A stretch of 64,000 nt of DNA from Prochloron sp965198675 (GCA_965198675.1 OZ240666.1:1736001-1800000); one strand, 5' to 3'; positions 49,257 to 58,025 are shown, numbered from the stretch's first letter. The notes: generated by a model not told the origin, from the letters alone. Made by a program: numbers and translations.

Positions 49257-49691
49257 CTACTTAATAAGTTGAGTCTCAAAATACTCTTTCATCAATGAGT
49301 GGGATATCCCTTCAGTAAGAGGAGTTGTCTTCCAGGGTGGCTCTTGATGAGTAAAGCGCATTAGCATTGGGGCAGTGTACTGTCCATAGACTTCATAAAC
49401 CTCATCCAGCAACTCCTGGGTATCAGTATCGTATTTATCTATATCAAAATCATCAGGCTGTGGCAGGGGGTTGGATTTGTATTGTTTATAGATATGGTAT
49501 ACTGCCGGTACAACAGAACCGTATTGCCAAGCTTCAATTTGCTCACCAAATAGTGGCTTGTCATATAGGGCTAAATAGAAACCCTGAGCATAGTAAAGTA
49601 ACTTTTGAAGTTTCAGATTAGTAATCAGATCCTCTTCTTCAGGAGAAGCAAGTTTAATAAAGTATCTAGCGATGTCTAGAGCATTATACAT
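49257..49691 (-). CDS. Panacea-domain (DUF4065, SocA/GepA-like) antitoxin
   Basis: A 144-residue protein with the Panacea signature: DIARYFIKLA, DLITNLKLQKLLYYAQGFYLAL, FGEQIEAWQYGSVVPAVYHIYK. This domain is known as an antitoxin that pairs with diverse toxins and also as the proteolytic adaptor SocA. The paired downstream gene begins 2 nt after the stop. The start ATG at 49691 is the only one before the domain. Confidence 0.85.
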   Translation of the reverse strand: MYNALDIARYFIKLASPEEEDLITNLKLQKLLYYAQGFYLALYDKPLFGEQIEAWQYGSVVPAVYHIYKQYKSNPLPQPDDFDIDKYDTDTQELLDEVYEVYGQYTAPMLMRFTHQEPPWKTTPLTEGISHSLMKEYFETQLIK

Positions 49692-49900
49692 GGCAGCAAC
49701 TTATCTTGAGGGTTAGAGCTATCAATTATATCAGCATTGTGCCGTATCCAGGGCAAACGTATCTAAATTATAAAAGCCTTACTCAGAAACGATTTGACAA
49801 TTAATGAGCAAAAATACTCATAGCCTGAATCTGGTATCCAGTAGGCATTTCAAAATAAGATCCGTTTATCCTGGATTCCTATCCATTACCATGGTATAAT

Positions 49901-50140
49901 TTACCGAGTTGGTGCCGCTTCAGCTTGTAACTCTTGGATTCTCACAATGTGGTTCAGAGCAACATGTTCGGAATGTTCAGGAACGCCATTTTCGTAACCA
50001 ACTCCGATAATGATCCGAGAACGGAAAACAATCACCTGGTCTGGATGAACAATATCATAGGTTTTTCCCCCTGTAAGGTGGATGCGATATGGTTCAAATG
50101 GCTGTCTGCGGGTAAACTCCCGTAAATCTTCTGGCCTCAT
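49901..50140 (-). CDS. Small conserved hypothetical protein
   Basis: A 79-residue protein starting MRPEDLREFTRRQPFEPYRIHL, with a beta-rich body (GGKTYDIVHPDQVIVFRSRIIIGVG). Similar proteins occur in cyanobacteria and planctomycetes, but I know of no function. It diverges from the Phd/VapC pair at 50202. Confidence 0.6.
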   Translation of the reverse strand: MRPEDLREFTRRQPFEPYRIHLTGGKTYDIVHPDQVIVFRSRIIIGVGYENGVPEHSEHVALNHIVRIQELQAEAAPTR

Positions 50141-50201
50141 TTACTCAAACTTGAAATAGTTACATGCTCATCATAGCATTTGCTTAGTACGAGAGGTATT
50201 C

Positions 50202-50447
50202 ATGAAAACCACAAATATATCCACGGATCTTGCTTCTCTTTCCAAGCTAATAGAGAAAGTACAGATGGGAGAACAAGTTATCATAACCAAAGCAGGTAAA
50301 CCAGTTGCACTACTTGTACCTTATAAAGAAAACTCCAGCCCGAGAGAACCAGGTGGAAGTTGGGAAGGAAAAGTTTGGATGGCGGAGGATTTTGATGAAA
50401 CTCCCCAGGAAGTGATTGAGTCTTTTTATGGCAATAGGGAATCTTAA
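50202..50447 (+). CDS. Phd/YefM-type antitoxin
   Basis: An 81-residue antitoxin with the Phd/YefM N-terminal DNA-binding fold (ISTDLASLSKLIEKVQMGEQ, then VIITKAGKPVALLVPY) and a flexible C-terminus for toxin binding (WMAEDFDETPQEVIESFYG). The stop is directly followed by the ATG of the PIN toxin. Autoregulation by binding its own promoter is typical for the family. Confidence 0.88.
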   Translation: MKTTNISTDLASLSKLIEKVQMGEQVIITKAGKPVALLVPYKENSSPREPGGSWEGKVWMAEDFDETPQEVIESFYGNRES

Positions 50448-50825
50448 ATGAATTTACTTTTGGATACACATGCCGTTATCTGGTATTTTAGTAATAGTTA
50501 TGAACTATCCAAGCAAGCAAAAGAAGCTATTAATGAAGGAGGAAACCTGGTTTTTGTAAGTGCGGCTACCTCGTGGGAAATAGCCATTAAAAGAGGGCTA
50601 GGCAAATTAAAAGCACCAAATAATTTTGAAGAAGAAATGCTGCGTCATAGATTTGATCCTTTGAACATTACAATTAGTCATACATTAGCCGTCGAGAATC
50701 TCCCATTTCATCATAATGATCCATTTGACAGGTTGCTTATTGCTCAGGCAAAGATGGAAAATCTATCACTTGTCACTAGGGATAAGAATATCATGAAATA
50801 TGATGTATCTACCATCTTGGCCTAG
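50448..50825 (+). CDS. vapC: VapC-type PIN-domain ribonuclease toxin
   Basis: A 125-residue PIN-domain endoribonuclease. The acidic catalytic residues are visible in LLLDTHAVIWYF, ATSWEIAIKRGLGKL and HNDPFDRLLIAQAKMENLSLVTRD. Length and placement immediately after the antitoxin (no gap) are typical. The target RNA is unknown. Confidence 0.9.
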   Translation: MNLLLDTHAVIWYFSNSYELSKQAKEAINEGGNLVFVSAATSWEIAIKRGLGKLKAPNNFEEEMLRHRFDPLNITISHTLAVENLPFHHNDPFDRLLIAQAKMENLSLVTRDKNIMKYDVSTILA

Positions 50826-51021
50826 TTTTCAGAGGAAGTTGGGAGAGTAGAATAAAGGATTGAGCAAATGTCACTAATTATGACCCGATGCGAAGCACCG
50901 GCTCCGCGCGTAGCGCGGGTCGCTCCAGACAACCGATGATGTCGTGGGCAAGGTTGGGTGGTTTGGGGTAGAGAATTAGGGAAAATTTATCTTGCCCACC
51001 CTACGGTATGGAACTACCTAA
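50826..51021. repeat. Repeat-rich spacer before the betaine-like operon end
   Basis: CGAAGCACCGGCTCCGCGCGTAGCGCGGG (about 50890-50917) is an interspersed palindromic type. CAAGGTTGGG and CTTGCCCACCCTACGG (50993-51006) are REP remnants. No terminator with a T-run is seen for the operon that ends at 51022. Confidence 0.45.
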
Positions 51022-52344
51022 CTAATGTCGATCTGCAAGTATTTCCAAAGCCCGGTCCGAGCATCCCATTAACCACAAGCCTGACATCCCAGATTTGTCC
51101 CCCAATAAAATTCGCCGTCGGGTGCGGAAACTTTCCTCCTCTAAATAGGCTCCCAACAAAATTCGTTGTAGATTAGGATTCCAAATCCCCGTTCTCCCGT
51201 GAAGGACTCGCCAGTTGTCTACCACCAATACCTGTCCTGGAGCCAGCAAAAATTCGGCATTATATTTAGGGTCTTGCAACAGTTGAGAAAATCGGCGATA
51301 GGCTGCCAAGAGGTCGTGAATCTTATCGTCAGAAACCTCTAGGGGTATCCGTGTATTGTGGTTGTACTTAACCTGATACACATCCCCATTGTCATCCAAA
51401 TTAATTACATGGTTGCGCCGATAAGCGTCCCATTGGTATTTCCGCGCACTGGATTCATTCTCCGATAGTTTCTCCTCAACGGAAAGCCGCTTGCGACCTG
51501 CTGGTATATATTCGGTGGTTAACAACTGGAAAAACCAAGGATTTTCTGTTTTAATTACCTCTGCTAGTTTGAAACCGTCAACAACAGTGGAATAGGCTTG
51601 GCGATCCCGAAGGGATCCGCTACGCGGTGCGCCATCTGGGTTTTCGTAGAGGATACATTCCAGAAATTGCAGCCCCGTGGGAATGTCATAAGCGGTGACA
51701 TCTGTATGATTTCTTAAAGTTCCCACTTGATAGGAATGTTGGATAGCCTGAGCCTTTGTGTTGCTTCTATCCATGGTAAACACATTGGTGGGATGGTATC
51801 GTTGCCGCAGGGGTCCTACCCGCTCCACCAGTGCCCGAAAGCTCTCTTCGTTCTTGGGGGCGTTGTCAATGATTGCCACCCCAAGTTCGAGCATCTTATT
51901 CAGGAAGAGCAATAATACCCCATCCTCTTTCATCACCTCATGGTAATCAAAATGAGGTACTGACACTGAAGAGTCCCACAGTTGAGGTTGGCGTCGTTGT
52001 TTGAGCCGTGGGTCATTTTGGCAGTGAACCCGCAGCCATGAGGCATCAAATACACTGTGATGACCTGTTTGCTCGCCGCCCCAAACAAGATCTAAATTTC
52101 CCTCGTGATTCAGTTTAACCTCTTGAGGAGTTGGGTTTAAAGGCATTTTGAGGAGGTCGTGTCCCCTATTCAGGCTCAAGGTATCTCGTTGAAAACATTT
52201 AAGACAGCGACAGCTATCTAGAAGCCAAAGGTGAGGATAAAAACTTTCGTGACCGTCTTTCCAAGCGAGCTTGACACCGTTGTTAGTTGTTGCCACTGAT
52301 TCAATGCGAAAAGCAGGTTTGAGTTGCTGCAATACTGCTGTCAT
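51022..52344 (-). CDS. Gamma-butyrobetaine hydroxylase-like Fe(II)/2-oxoglutarate dioxygenase A
   Basis: A 440-residue protein of the GBBH/TMLH type. An N-terminal DUF971 domain carries zinc ligands (LLDSCRCLKCF) and a C-terminal TauD/TfdA double-stranded beta-helix carries H213-T-D215 (NHTD) and distal H382 (LHGRTGIW). The ATG at 52344 is preferred because TTGAGG lies eight bases upstream; a start 12 codons earlier is possible. It is paralogous to the next gene. A palindromic repeat (GATCCCGAAGGGATC) is inserted in frame at 51600-51640, adding roughly eight residues (GAPRSGSLR) after YENPD. By family it hydroxylates a trimethylammonium substrate; the operon context suggests a betaine. Confidence 0.88.
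   Translation of the reverse strand: MTAVLQQLKPAFRIESVATTNNGVKLAWKDGHESFYPHLWLLDSCRCLKCFQRDTLSLNRGHDLLKMPLNPTPQEVKLNHEGNLDLVWGGEQTGHHSVFDASWLRVHCQNDPRLKQRRQPQLWDSSVSVPHFDYHEVMKEDGVLLLFLNKMLELGVAIIDNAPKNEESFRALVERVGPLRQRYHPTNVFTMDRSNTKAQAIQHSYQVGTLRNHTDVTAYDIPTGLQFLECILYENPDGAPRSGSLRDRQAYSTVVDGFKLAEVIKTENPWFFQLLTTEYIPAGRKRLSVEEKLSENESSARKYQWDAYRRNHVINLDDNGDVYQVKYNHNTRIPLEVSDDKIHDLLAAYRRFSQLLQDPKYNAEFLLAPGQVLVVDNWRVLHGRTGIWNPNLQRILLGAYLEEESFRTRRRILLGDKSGMSGLWLMGCSDRALEILADRH
51600..51640. repeat. Palindromic repeat inserted in frame in dioxygenase A
   Basis: GGCGATCCCGAAGGGATCC followed by GCTACGCGGTGCGCC is a typical interspersed palindrome. The paralogue at 52413-53732 reads NPDNDKQAYST at this place, against NPDGAPRSGSLRDRQAYST here, which marks the insertion. 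Confidence 0.75.
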
Positions 52345-52412
52345 TTTATACCTCAAGATTATTGTTACATCTTTAGTCATACATTTTATAGTTATGAATT
52401 GCTAAATTTAGC

Positions 52413-53732
52413 TTAAGCAGTCATACGCTCTGCCAAAATTTCTAAAGCACGATCCGAACATCCCATTAACCACATATCTGACATGCCACTTTTCTTCCCC
52501 AGCAACAGTCGCCGTCGGCTGCGGAAGGTTTCCGGCTTCATATAGGCTCCCAGTAAAATTCGTCGCAGTCGGGGATTCCGAATAGCTGTGCGCCCGTGAA
52601 GCAATCGCCAGTTATCGTTCACTAATACCTGTCCGGGAGCGATGAGAAATTCCGCGTTATATTCTGGGGATTCAGCCAAGGCGGTAAATGCTTGGTAGGC
52701 CGCATACAAGTCTTGAATTTTGTCAGGGGAAACATCTAGGGGCACGCGGTCATTTTCATGGTGACGAATCTGGTAAACTTGGCCATTTTCATCTAAATTA
52801 ATCACGTAGTGGCGATGATAGGTTTCCCATTGGTATTTCGTGGTGCCCTTTTCGCGATCGGATACTTTTTCCTCTACCCCCAGCCGTCGGCGACCCGTTG
52901 GTACATACTCCTGAGTTAACAGCTCGAAGTATTTTGGCTGCTGCGTCCTCAAAACCTCTGCAATTTTGAAACCATCTACCAGGGTGGAATAAGCCTGTTT
53001 ATCATTGTCTGGGTTGTCGTATTCAATACATCCCAGAAATTGGAGTCGGGGAGGAACATTGTAGCAAACATGATCGGTATGATTGTGCAACCGCTTCAGG
53101 TACTGATAGGCGTGGTGAATATTCCCTGCCAGTTGGTTGGCCGTATCTAAGGTAAAGATATTAGTGGGATGATATCGCTGCTGAATCGATCCGACGCGCT
53201 CCACCAGTGCCTGAAACCCTTCTTTATTTTTGGGAACGTCATCAATAATGACTACTCCTAATTGCAGCATCTTCTCCAACCACAGCAGTAGAGTCCAATC
53301 GTCCTTCATCACTCCATCGTAATCGAAATGAGGGATGGACAGTGATGAATCCCAAAGTTGGGGTTTTCGTCGCTGTTTGAGGGCGGGGTCTTTTTGACAG
53401 TGCACTCGCAGCCAAGAGGGATCGAAGACGCTGTGATGTCCCGGTTCTTCACCACCCCAAATAATCTCTAAATTTCCCTCGCGATCGCACTTAACCTCCA
53501 CCGTTATCGGGTTGAGGGGCATTTTCAGGGGATCCTGTCCTTCTCCTTCTCCACTGTTAAGGCTCAACGTGTCAGGTTGAAAGCATTTGGAACAGTGACA
53601 AGTATCCCGTAACCAGAGGTTATGATAAAAGCTTTCATGACCATCTTTCCAAGTAACTTGCACCCCGTTATCGGCGGTGGCAACCGATTCGATCCGAAAA
53701 GCACTTTTGAGTTGCTGAATTAGAGTTGTCAT
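52413..53732 (-). CDS. Gamma-butyrobetaine hydroxylase-like Fe(II)/2-oxoglutarate dioxygenase B
   Basis: A 439-residue paralogue of dioxygenase A. The N-terminal zinc-binding DUF971 part contains LRDTCHCSKCF. The dioxygenase core has H218-T-D220 (HNHTDH) and H379 (LLHGRTAIRN), with the distal arginine-rich RRILLGAY segment. The start is taken at ATG 53732, matching the paralogue; a GTG 8 codons earlier is open. It lies 68 nt upstream of gene A. Two consecutive hydroxylases may act on different steps or substrates of the same pathway. Confidence 0.88.
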   Translation of the reverse strand: MTTLIQQLKSAFRIESVATADNGVQVTWKDGHESFYHNLWLRDTCHCSKCFQPDTLSLNSGEGEGQDPLKMPLNPITVEVKCDREGNLEIIWGGEEPGHHSVFDPSWLRVHCQKDPALKQRRKPQLWDSSLSIPHFDYDGVMKDDWTLLLWLEKMLQLGVVIIDDVPKNKEGFQALVERVGSIQQRYHPTNIFTLDTANQLAGNIHHAYQYLKRLHNHTDHVCYNVPPRLQFLGCIEYDNPDNDKQAYSTLVDGFKIAEVLRTQQPKYFELLTQEYVPTGRRRLGVEEKVSDREKGTTKYQWETYHRHYVINLDENGQVYQIRHHENDRVPLDVSPDKIQDLYAAYQAFTALAESPEYNAEFLIAPGQVLVNDNWRLLHGRTAIRNPRLRRILLGAYMKPETFRSRRRLLLGKKSGMSDMWLMGCSDRALEILAERMTA

Positions 53733-53756
53733 GTTAGTTTTTTGTTTATTTACCAC

Positions 53757-53886
53757 TTGATAATTGGCGTTGCATTATTAAAGGATGAGAGAGTCTCGCG
53801 CCAAGACGCAAAGGCGCAAAGGGAGGAGAAAGATTTTTTTTCCTTTCTTTAAATCATGCCGCTCTTATGCAACGCCTGATAATTAG
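53757..53886. repeat. Repeat spacer inside the operon
   Basis: GCGCCAAGACGCAAAGGCGCAAAGG (53794-53818) is the GCGCAAAGG-type cyanobacterial repeat. TTGCATTATTAAAGG and TTATGCAACGCCTGAT flank it as an inverted pair. No strong terminator is evident, so the operon may continue through. Confidence 0.45.
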
Positions 53887-54495
53887 CTAACCATCTTTAG
53901 ATGGGCAGAGAGGAATCTTTAACCAAGTATTTTGCTCTTTCAACAAGAGACAATCGATTGTAGCATAGATGCTCCCTTGCTTTCTTTTATAGATTACTTC
54001 CCGTTCGGAGAGGGATAGAGGAGCCGTGTGCCAGACTCCAGGGTGCATTGATATGCCACAGCTCCCATCTGAATAAAGGGCTAGGAAATCTTCTGGCTTG
54101 ACATCCTCTTTAGGAGGAGCCACAAGAAATATACTCGGTTCGCCATTTTTAGGGATAAAAGCTTCTCCTCCATCCAGATGGGCACTCAGCCAATTTACCA
54201 AAACATATTTTGAGTTGCTTTCTGGTTCAGAAAAAACCTTCCCCGTTGCACCGCCGCGAGCATTATGATGACCAGCAGAAAACACGGTTGAACCTCGCCA
54301 ATAGACTTTGAATTCCTCTTCAATCACTGTACCGTAACCCCCCCCGGCAATCAGAGGTCGCTTTCCTGGAGCAGGCCATTTGCACAACTCTATTTTCGCA
54401 TCTTCAAACTCTGTGAATACAACTCCCACTCCTCGGGCATTTTCTGAGTTCAGCCTTTTTAAAGGTACCTGATAGTAATTGACTGTGGCAACCAT
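53887..54495 (-). CDS. Ureidoglycolate lyase-like (AllA family) cupin protein
   Basis: A 202-residue protein resembling the ureidoglycolate lyase/amidohydrolase family (AllA-like beta-barrel). The segment GEPSIFLVAPPKE and the C-terminal DGSCGISMHPGVWHTAPLSL, with a histidine-rich loop, match that fold. No allantoin-pathway genes are nearby. Located 33 nt downstream of the asparagine synthetase-like gene on the same strand, it more likely acts on an intermediate of this operon's pathway. The true reaction is unknown. Confidence 0.7.
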   Translation of the reverse strand: MVATVNYYQVPLKRLNSENARGVGVVFTEFEDAKIELCKWPAPGKRPLIAGGGYGTVIEEEFKVYWRGSTVFSAGHHNARGGATGKVFSEPESNSKYVLVNWLSAHLDGGEAFIPKNGEPSIFLVAPPKEDVKPEDFLALYSDGSCGISMHPGVWHTAPLSLSEREVIYKRKQGSIYATIDCLLLKEQNTWLKIPLCPSKDG

Positions 54496-54528
54496 TGTTT
54501 TTGCTTAATTTAACTAACAATTGAACTG

Positions 54529-56019
54529 TTAATGGAAAGTTTTATCCCACTTGCCAACTAAATTGACGGCAAGTGGGTGAGGGAAATAGTGCTGAAAAAT
54601 CCTGTAGTAGAGTAATTCCTCCTTACTACTTATGGGGTCTCCCCGAAAGCGTGCCTTATCAAAATCTTGGTCGGAAATGGTAGCCTCAGCGTGAGCTGCT
54701 AAAACTTTAGAGGAAGCACAACCATGAGCAAATTCCATCTTGTCTCGCCAAACTATTTCTCGGGGTAAATAGTCTTCAAAAGCTTTACGGAGCAACCCTT
54801 TCTCCATACCAAAGCTCTGGTGAAGCTTGAGGGTAGGATCTATAGTCAGTGTCATTTCCACAAAGTCTAGATCTAGAAAAGGAACTCTTGCTTCTAAACC
54901 ATGAGCCATTGTCATTCTGTCTAATTTTTGCAAGTTGAGATGATGTAATCCTTTAATCAGAGATACCAATTCTAGATTTAAAGTCTTGCCATCATTGTAA
55001 TCAGCTAGATAACTATAGCCAGCAAACAACTCATCTGCTCCATCTCCTCCGAGAACTACTTTGACATATTGGCTAGCAAGATGAGATAGCAAGTAGGTAG
55101 GTACACAACTTCTTAACCAAGCGGCATCATAGGATTCAAAGTGATAAATTACCTCGGGTAGAACAGAAAGCATTTCTGCTTCTGAGTAGATACATTCGTG
55201 ATGAATTGTTCCCAAATATTCTGCTACTAATCTTGCTGCTTTTAGATCGGGAGAGTTAGGCAATCCGGCGGAAAAAGAATGTAGTTCTGACACATCTCGC
55301 TTCATCAAGGCAGCAATGATGCTAGAATCTAGGCCTCCACTGAGAAATACTCCCACAGGAACATCAGACATTAAACGCCTGCGGACACTTTGAGAAAGGC
55401 CTTGGCGAATTTTTCCGAAAATAACCTCTAAATCTTCTAGAAAAACATCCACTTCTGGAAGAGAGTAGTAGGGTTGTAACCCTTCAGTGGAATGGTAATA
55501 GTGTCCTGGGGGAAACTCTTCAATTTGTTCCCTATGCCCTCTTAAAGCTTTGATTTCCGAAGCAAAAAATAAACCTTCTTCACTTTGAGCATAGTATAAA
55601 GGTTTAATTCCTAAGGGATCGCGAGCGACAAATAATTCCTGATTCTTAGCCAAGATAAAGCTAAACATACCCTTGAGTTTTTGAGGCAGCTGAGTGCCAA
55701 ACTTTTGGTAGAGTGGGAGAAGAATTTCCGTATCACTTTCAGTTGAGAAATCGTATTTTTCCCCCAAGCAATCGCGCCATTGTTTATGGTTATAAATTTC
55801 TCCGTTAGCAATAGCGTATAATTTGCTCTCTGGATCCCATAACGGCTGGTGTCCTCCTTGCACATCAATAATGGCAAGACGATTATGTCCTAAAGCATAG
55901 TTGTCCTGGCAAATACTACCAGTACCATCTGGTCCACGATGAGCTAAGATTGACAAGGTGTCTTCAAAGCCATCGGAAACAGGTGAATTTAAGCCAAAAA
56001 ATCCAACTATTCCACACAT
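54529..56019 (-). CDS. Glutamine-dependent asparagine synthetase-like amidotransferase
   Basis: A 496-residue AsnB-family enzyme. Cys2 (MCGIVGF) is the glutaminase nucleophile, and RLAIID, NGEIYNH and SESDTE-type motifs complete the N-terminal Ntn domain. The synthetase domain carries the PP-loop SGGLDSS (227-233) and GGDGADELFAGY. An intact Cys2 argues against a beta-lactam synthetase, which lacks it. The enzyme is shorter than E. coli AsnB. It could make asparagine or amidate another carboxylate of the operon's pathway. Confidence 0.88.
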   Translation of the reverse strand: MCGIVGFFGLNSPVSDGFEDTLSILAHRGPDGTGSICQDNYALGHNRLAIIDVQGGHQPLWDPESKLYAIANGEIYNHKQWRDCLGEKYDFSTESDTEILLPLYQKFGTQLPQKLKGMFSFILAKNQELFVARDPLGIKPLYYAQSEEGLFFASEIKALRGHREQIEEFPPGHYYHSTEGLQPYYSLPEVDVFLEDLEVIFGKIRQGLSQSVRRRLMSDVPVGVFLSGGLDSSIIAALMKRDVSELHSFSAGLPNSPDLKAARLVAEYLGTIHHECIYSEAEMLSVLPEVIYHFESYDAAWLRSCVPTYLLSHLASQYVKVVLGGDGADELFAGYSYLADYNDGKTLNLELVSLIKGLHHLNLQKLDRMTMAHGLEARVPFLDLDFVEMTLTIDPTLKLHQSFGMEKGLLRKAFEDYLPREIVWRDKMEFAHGCASSKVLAAHAEATISDQDFDKARFRGDPISSKEELLYYRIFQHYFPHPLAVNLVGKWDKTFH

Positions 56020-56117
56020 ATCTTTATAGTCTTGGGTCGTGCTTTTCTAGCCCTCCAAAATTGGGCGATCGCCTGCCCAATTCTGATTCAATTTTTCGGG
56101 TTCCATCGATCCCGATT

Positions 56118-56582
56118 TCAAACTCCTACCATGACTTCGGAATTTGTCAGTTGTTTGCCGTTCGCCGTTTCATAGCCATTGTAGTCCAATGTCTCCCCAT
56201 CAGGGGTGAGAGTTTGGGAGAAAACTTCCTGAGGGTGGTTATTTTCGTCGGCGATCAATACTCGGGCGCTGTGTCCGGTACCTATGACTTCAGAGCGATG
56301 GCAATGTTCGTTGGCCCAAACAATTAATATATCTCCGGGTTGGCACAATAGGGCACCACCACCATTGGGACAAATTTGTCCGCTTCCCGCCTCTCCTGGC
56401 AGCACGTAAGTATTCCAGCGCTTCCCATTCTCAATGTTGACAATTTCTACTTCTTCTAGAGGCAGAATTCCCACTTTTTCCAGGAGATCCCGGTCGATAG
56501 TGATGCTGCCTACATAGTGTCGGTTGGCTTCAGTGACGCGGACGCGATGCAGCTTGGCGTGCATAAGCTTTATTGTTCCCAT
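56118..56582 (-). CDS. panD: PanD-like pyruvoyl aspartate 1-decarboxylase
   Basis: A 154-residue protein whose first 115 or so residues match PanD, which decarboxylates aspartate to beta-alanine after self-cleavage. The cleavage site is G25-S26 (HYVGSITID), Lys10 (MHAKLHR) matches the catalytic lysine, and NGKRWNTY supplies the substrate-binding Arg and Tyr. GSGQICPNGGGALLCQPGD closes the fold. The C-terminal extension (about 115-154) is unusual. Its place in an operon with methyltransferase and dioxygenase genes suggests beta-alanine, or a decarboxylated relative such as GABA, feeds that pathway. A plain pantothenate role is also possible. Confidence 0.85.
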   Translation of the reverse strand: MGTIKLMHAKLHRVRVTEANRHYVGSITIDRDLLEKVGILPLEEVEIVNIENGKRWNTYVLPGEAGSGQICPNGGGALLCQPGDILIVWANEHCHRSEVIGTGHSARVLIADENNHPQEVFSQTLTPDGETLDYNGYETANGKQLTNSEVMVGV

Positions 56583-56627
56583 TTTCTCTGTTTTCTCCTA
56601 ATTTCAGTTAGTTTGACCTTGGTCAAA

Positions 56628-58025
56628 CTAGTTCTTTTGAAAGACTATAGCATACATGGGTTCGGTCTCAAAGATTGTGAATTCTTCTCGGCTGATTAAA
56701 CTCCAAGATAGTTCCTTTAGTACCTCATGTAAAGCCTTGTTATTGTTGTGGTAGTCCACCCGCACGGTCAGGACGAAGTACCCGCCTGATTTTAACAGAG
56801 GGTCTAAATTGTGCAAAGCTTCCGGGGGAGCATGACCAAAGGTAAAAACGCCCACAGCGATGATGGCATCAAATCCGTCAGGAGTGAAACAATTGAGCGG
56901 TGCTTCTAAGTTGTCTCGATATAAAGTTTTGTAAACTTGCTTTTTGCGAGCAACTTCTAGCATCTCTTCTGAGAGGTCAATGGCAGTAAGATTGGTATAT
57001 CCCAGTTCTGCTAAAGCCTCTCCTACCATCCCCGTACCAGCTCCGGCATCTAGAATGCTCGCATCTTGATTGGGCAGTATTTTGGCTAAGGCGCGAGCTG
57101 ACTCAATGGGACTGATACGATAGGGTCCATCTAATTCAGCATCATAAATGGGAGACCAAGCATCGTATTTATCCTCCAACTTTTCAGGATCGTTGGTTTC
57201 GTAGATCCAGGAAAGGCGATCGCTGACTTTTTCGCCAAAAAAGAAACTCCAGGATAGTTCCCCCGCTGAAATTGCTTCGCACATTTTCTCGTAAGCTGCA
57301 CTCAAATCTGGATATTGCGACTTCGCTAACTGGGAGAGTAATTCGTAGCTTTTATGGAGATGTTGGCTTAAATCCTTTGATTGCAATACCATCAAGCCTA
57401 GCTGACTCAAGACATCGAGATAGTGGGAGTGGCTGTAGGTTGGTTCAAATAACAGGCGATCGTAAACGTATTTGCGAGCTTGTTGGCTAATCTGCTTTGT
57501 TGGCGTTACTAAATCGTCAAATAGAAAGATACCGCCTTCTCGAAGAACTCGATAAATTTCCCTCAAAGCCAACTCCCGTTGATGGATGTGATAGAGAGTT
57601 GCTTGGCTCCAGACGTGGGTGAAAGTTCCCTCTTCAAAAGGCAGGTTAGTGGCGGATGCTTTTTGAAATTGCAAACGCAAGGATGGATAGTCTTGAGCTT
57701 TCTCTAGAGCATTACTGATGCGAACATTACTTAGATCGATGCCCACTACATCACAACCTGTCTTTTCAGCTAGCCAAACAGCAGTATTGCCATTACCACA
57801 GCCAAGATCTAGAACCCGAGAGGAGGCTGTAATTCCGCTTTTATCTAGCATATATTCATTCCAGCGCTGGCAGGCGGGAATGAAGTCCTCTATACAGGTG
57901 GCAGTCAAGTCTAGAAAATAACCCCAGTGAAGACTGCCCTCTGAGTCCCAAAAACTGCGGTAGAGGCTGTCTTCGGCATCGTAAAACGCTTCGGTGTCGG
58001 TTTCTGTGAATTTGCTTTGGTTCAT
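56628..58025 (-). CDS. Two-domain SAM-dependent N-methyltransferase
   Basis: A 465-residue fusion of two class I methyltransferase domains. The first (about 1-280) has VLDLGCGNGNTA at 71-82 and resembles glycine/sarcosine-type N-methyltransferases (YRSFWDSEGSLHWGYF). The second (about 285-465) has ILDAGAGTGMVG at 324-335 and GVFTFGHAPPEAL, like METTL27-type domains. Two domains could share successive methylations of one amine. It is the first gene of the operon, 45 nt before panD. The substrate is inferred from context to be a small amino acid such as beta-alanine. Confidence 0.85.
   Translation of the reverse strand: MNQSKFTETDTEAFYDAEDSLYRSFWDSEGSLHWGYFLDLTATCIEDFIPACQRWNEYMLDKSGITASSRVLDLGCGNGNTAVWLAEKTGCDVVGIDLSNVRISNALEKAQDYPSLRLQFQKASATNLPFEEGTFTHVWSQATLYHIHQRELALREIYRVLREGGIFLFDDLVTPTKQISQQARKYVYDRLLFEPTYSHSHYLDVLSQLGLMVLQSKDLSQHLHKSYELLSQLAKSQYPDLSAAYEKMCEAISAGELSWSFFFGEKVSDRLSWIYETNDPEKLEDKYDAWSPIYDAELDGPYRISPIESARALAKILPNQDASILDAGAGTGMVGEALAELGYTNLTAIDLSEEMLEVARKKQVYKTLYRDNLEAPLNCFTPDGFDAIIAVGVFTFGHAPPEALHNLDPLLKSGGYFVLTVRVDYHNNNKALHEVLKELSWSLISREEFTIFETEPMYAIVFQKN

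Noticed and set aside
54529..56019. Beta-lactam synthetase (with the dioxygenases as a clavam/carbapenem pathway)
   Set aside because: The N-terminal Cys2 of the glutaminase site is intact, whereas beta-lactam synthetases have lost it, and no crotonase or ThDP-dependent partner gene is present.
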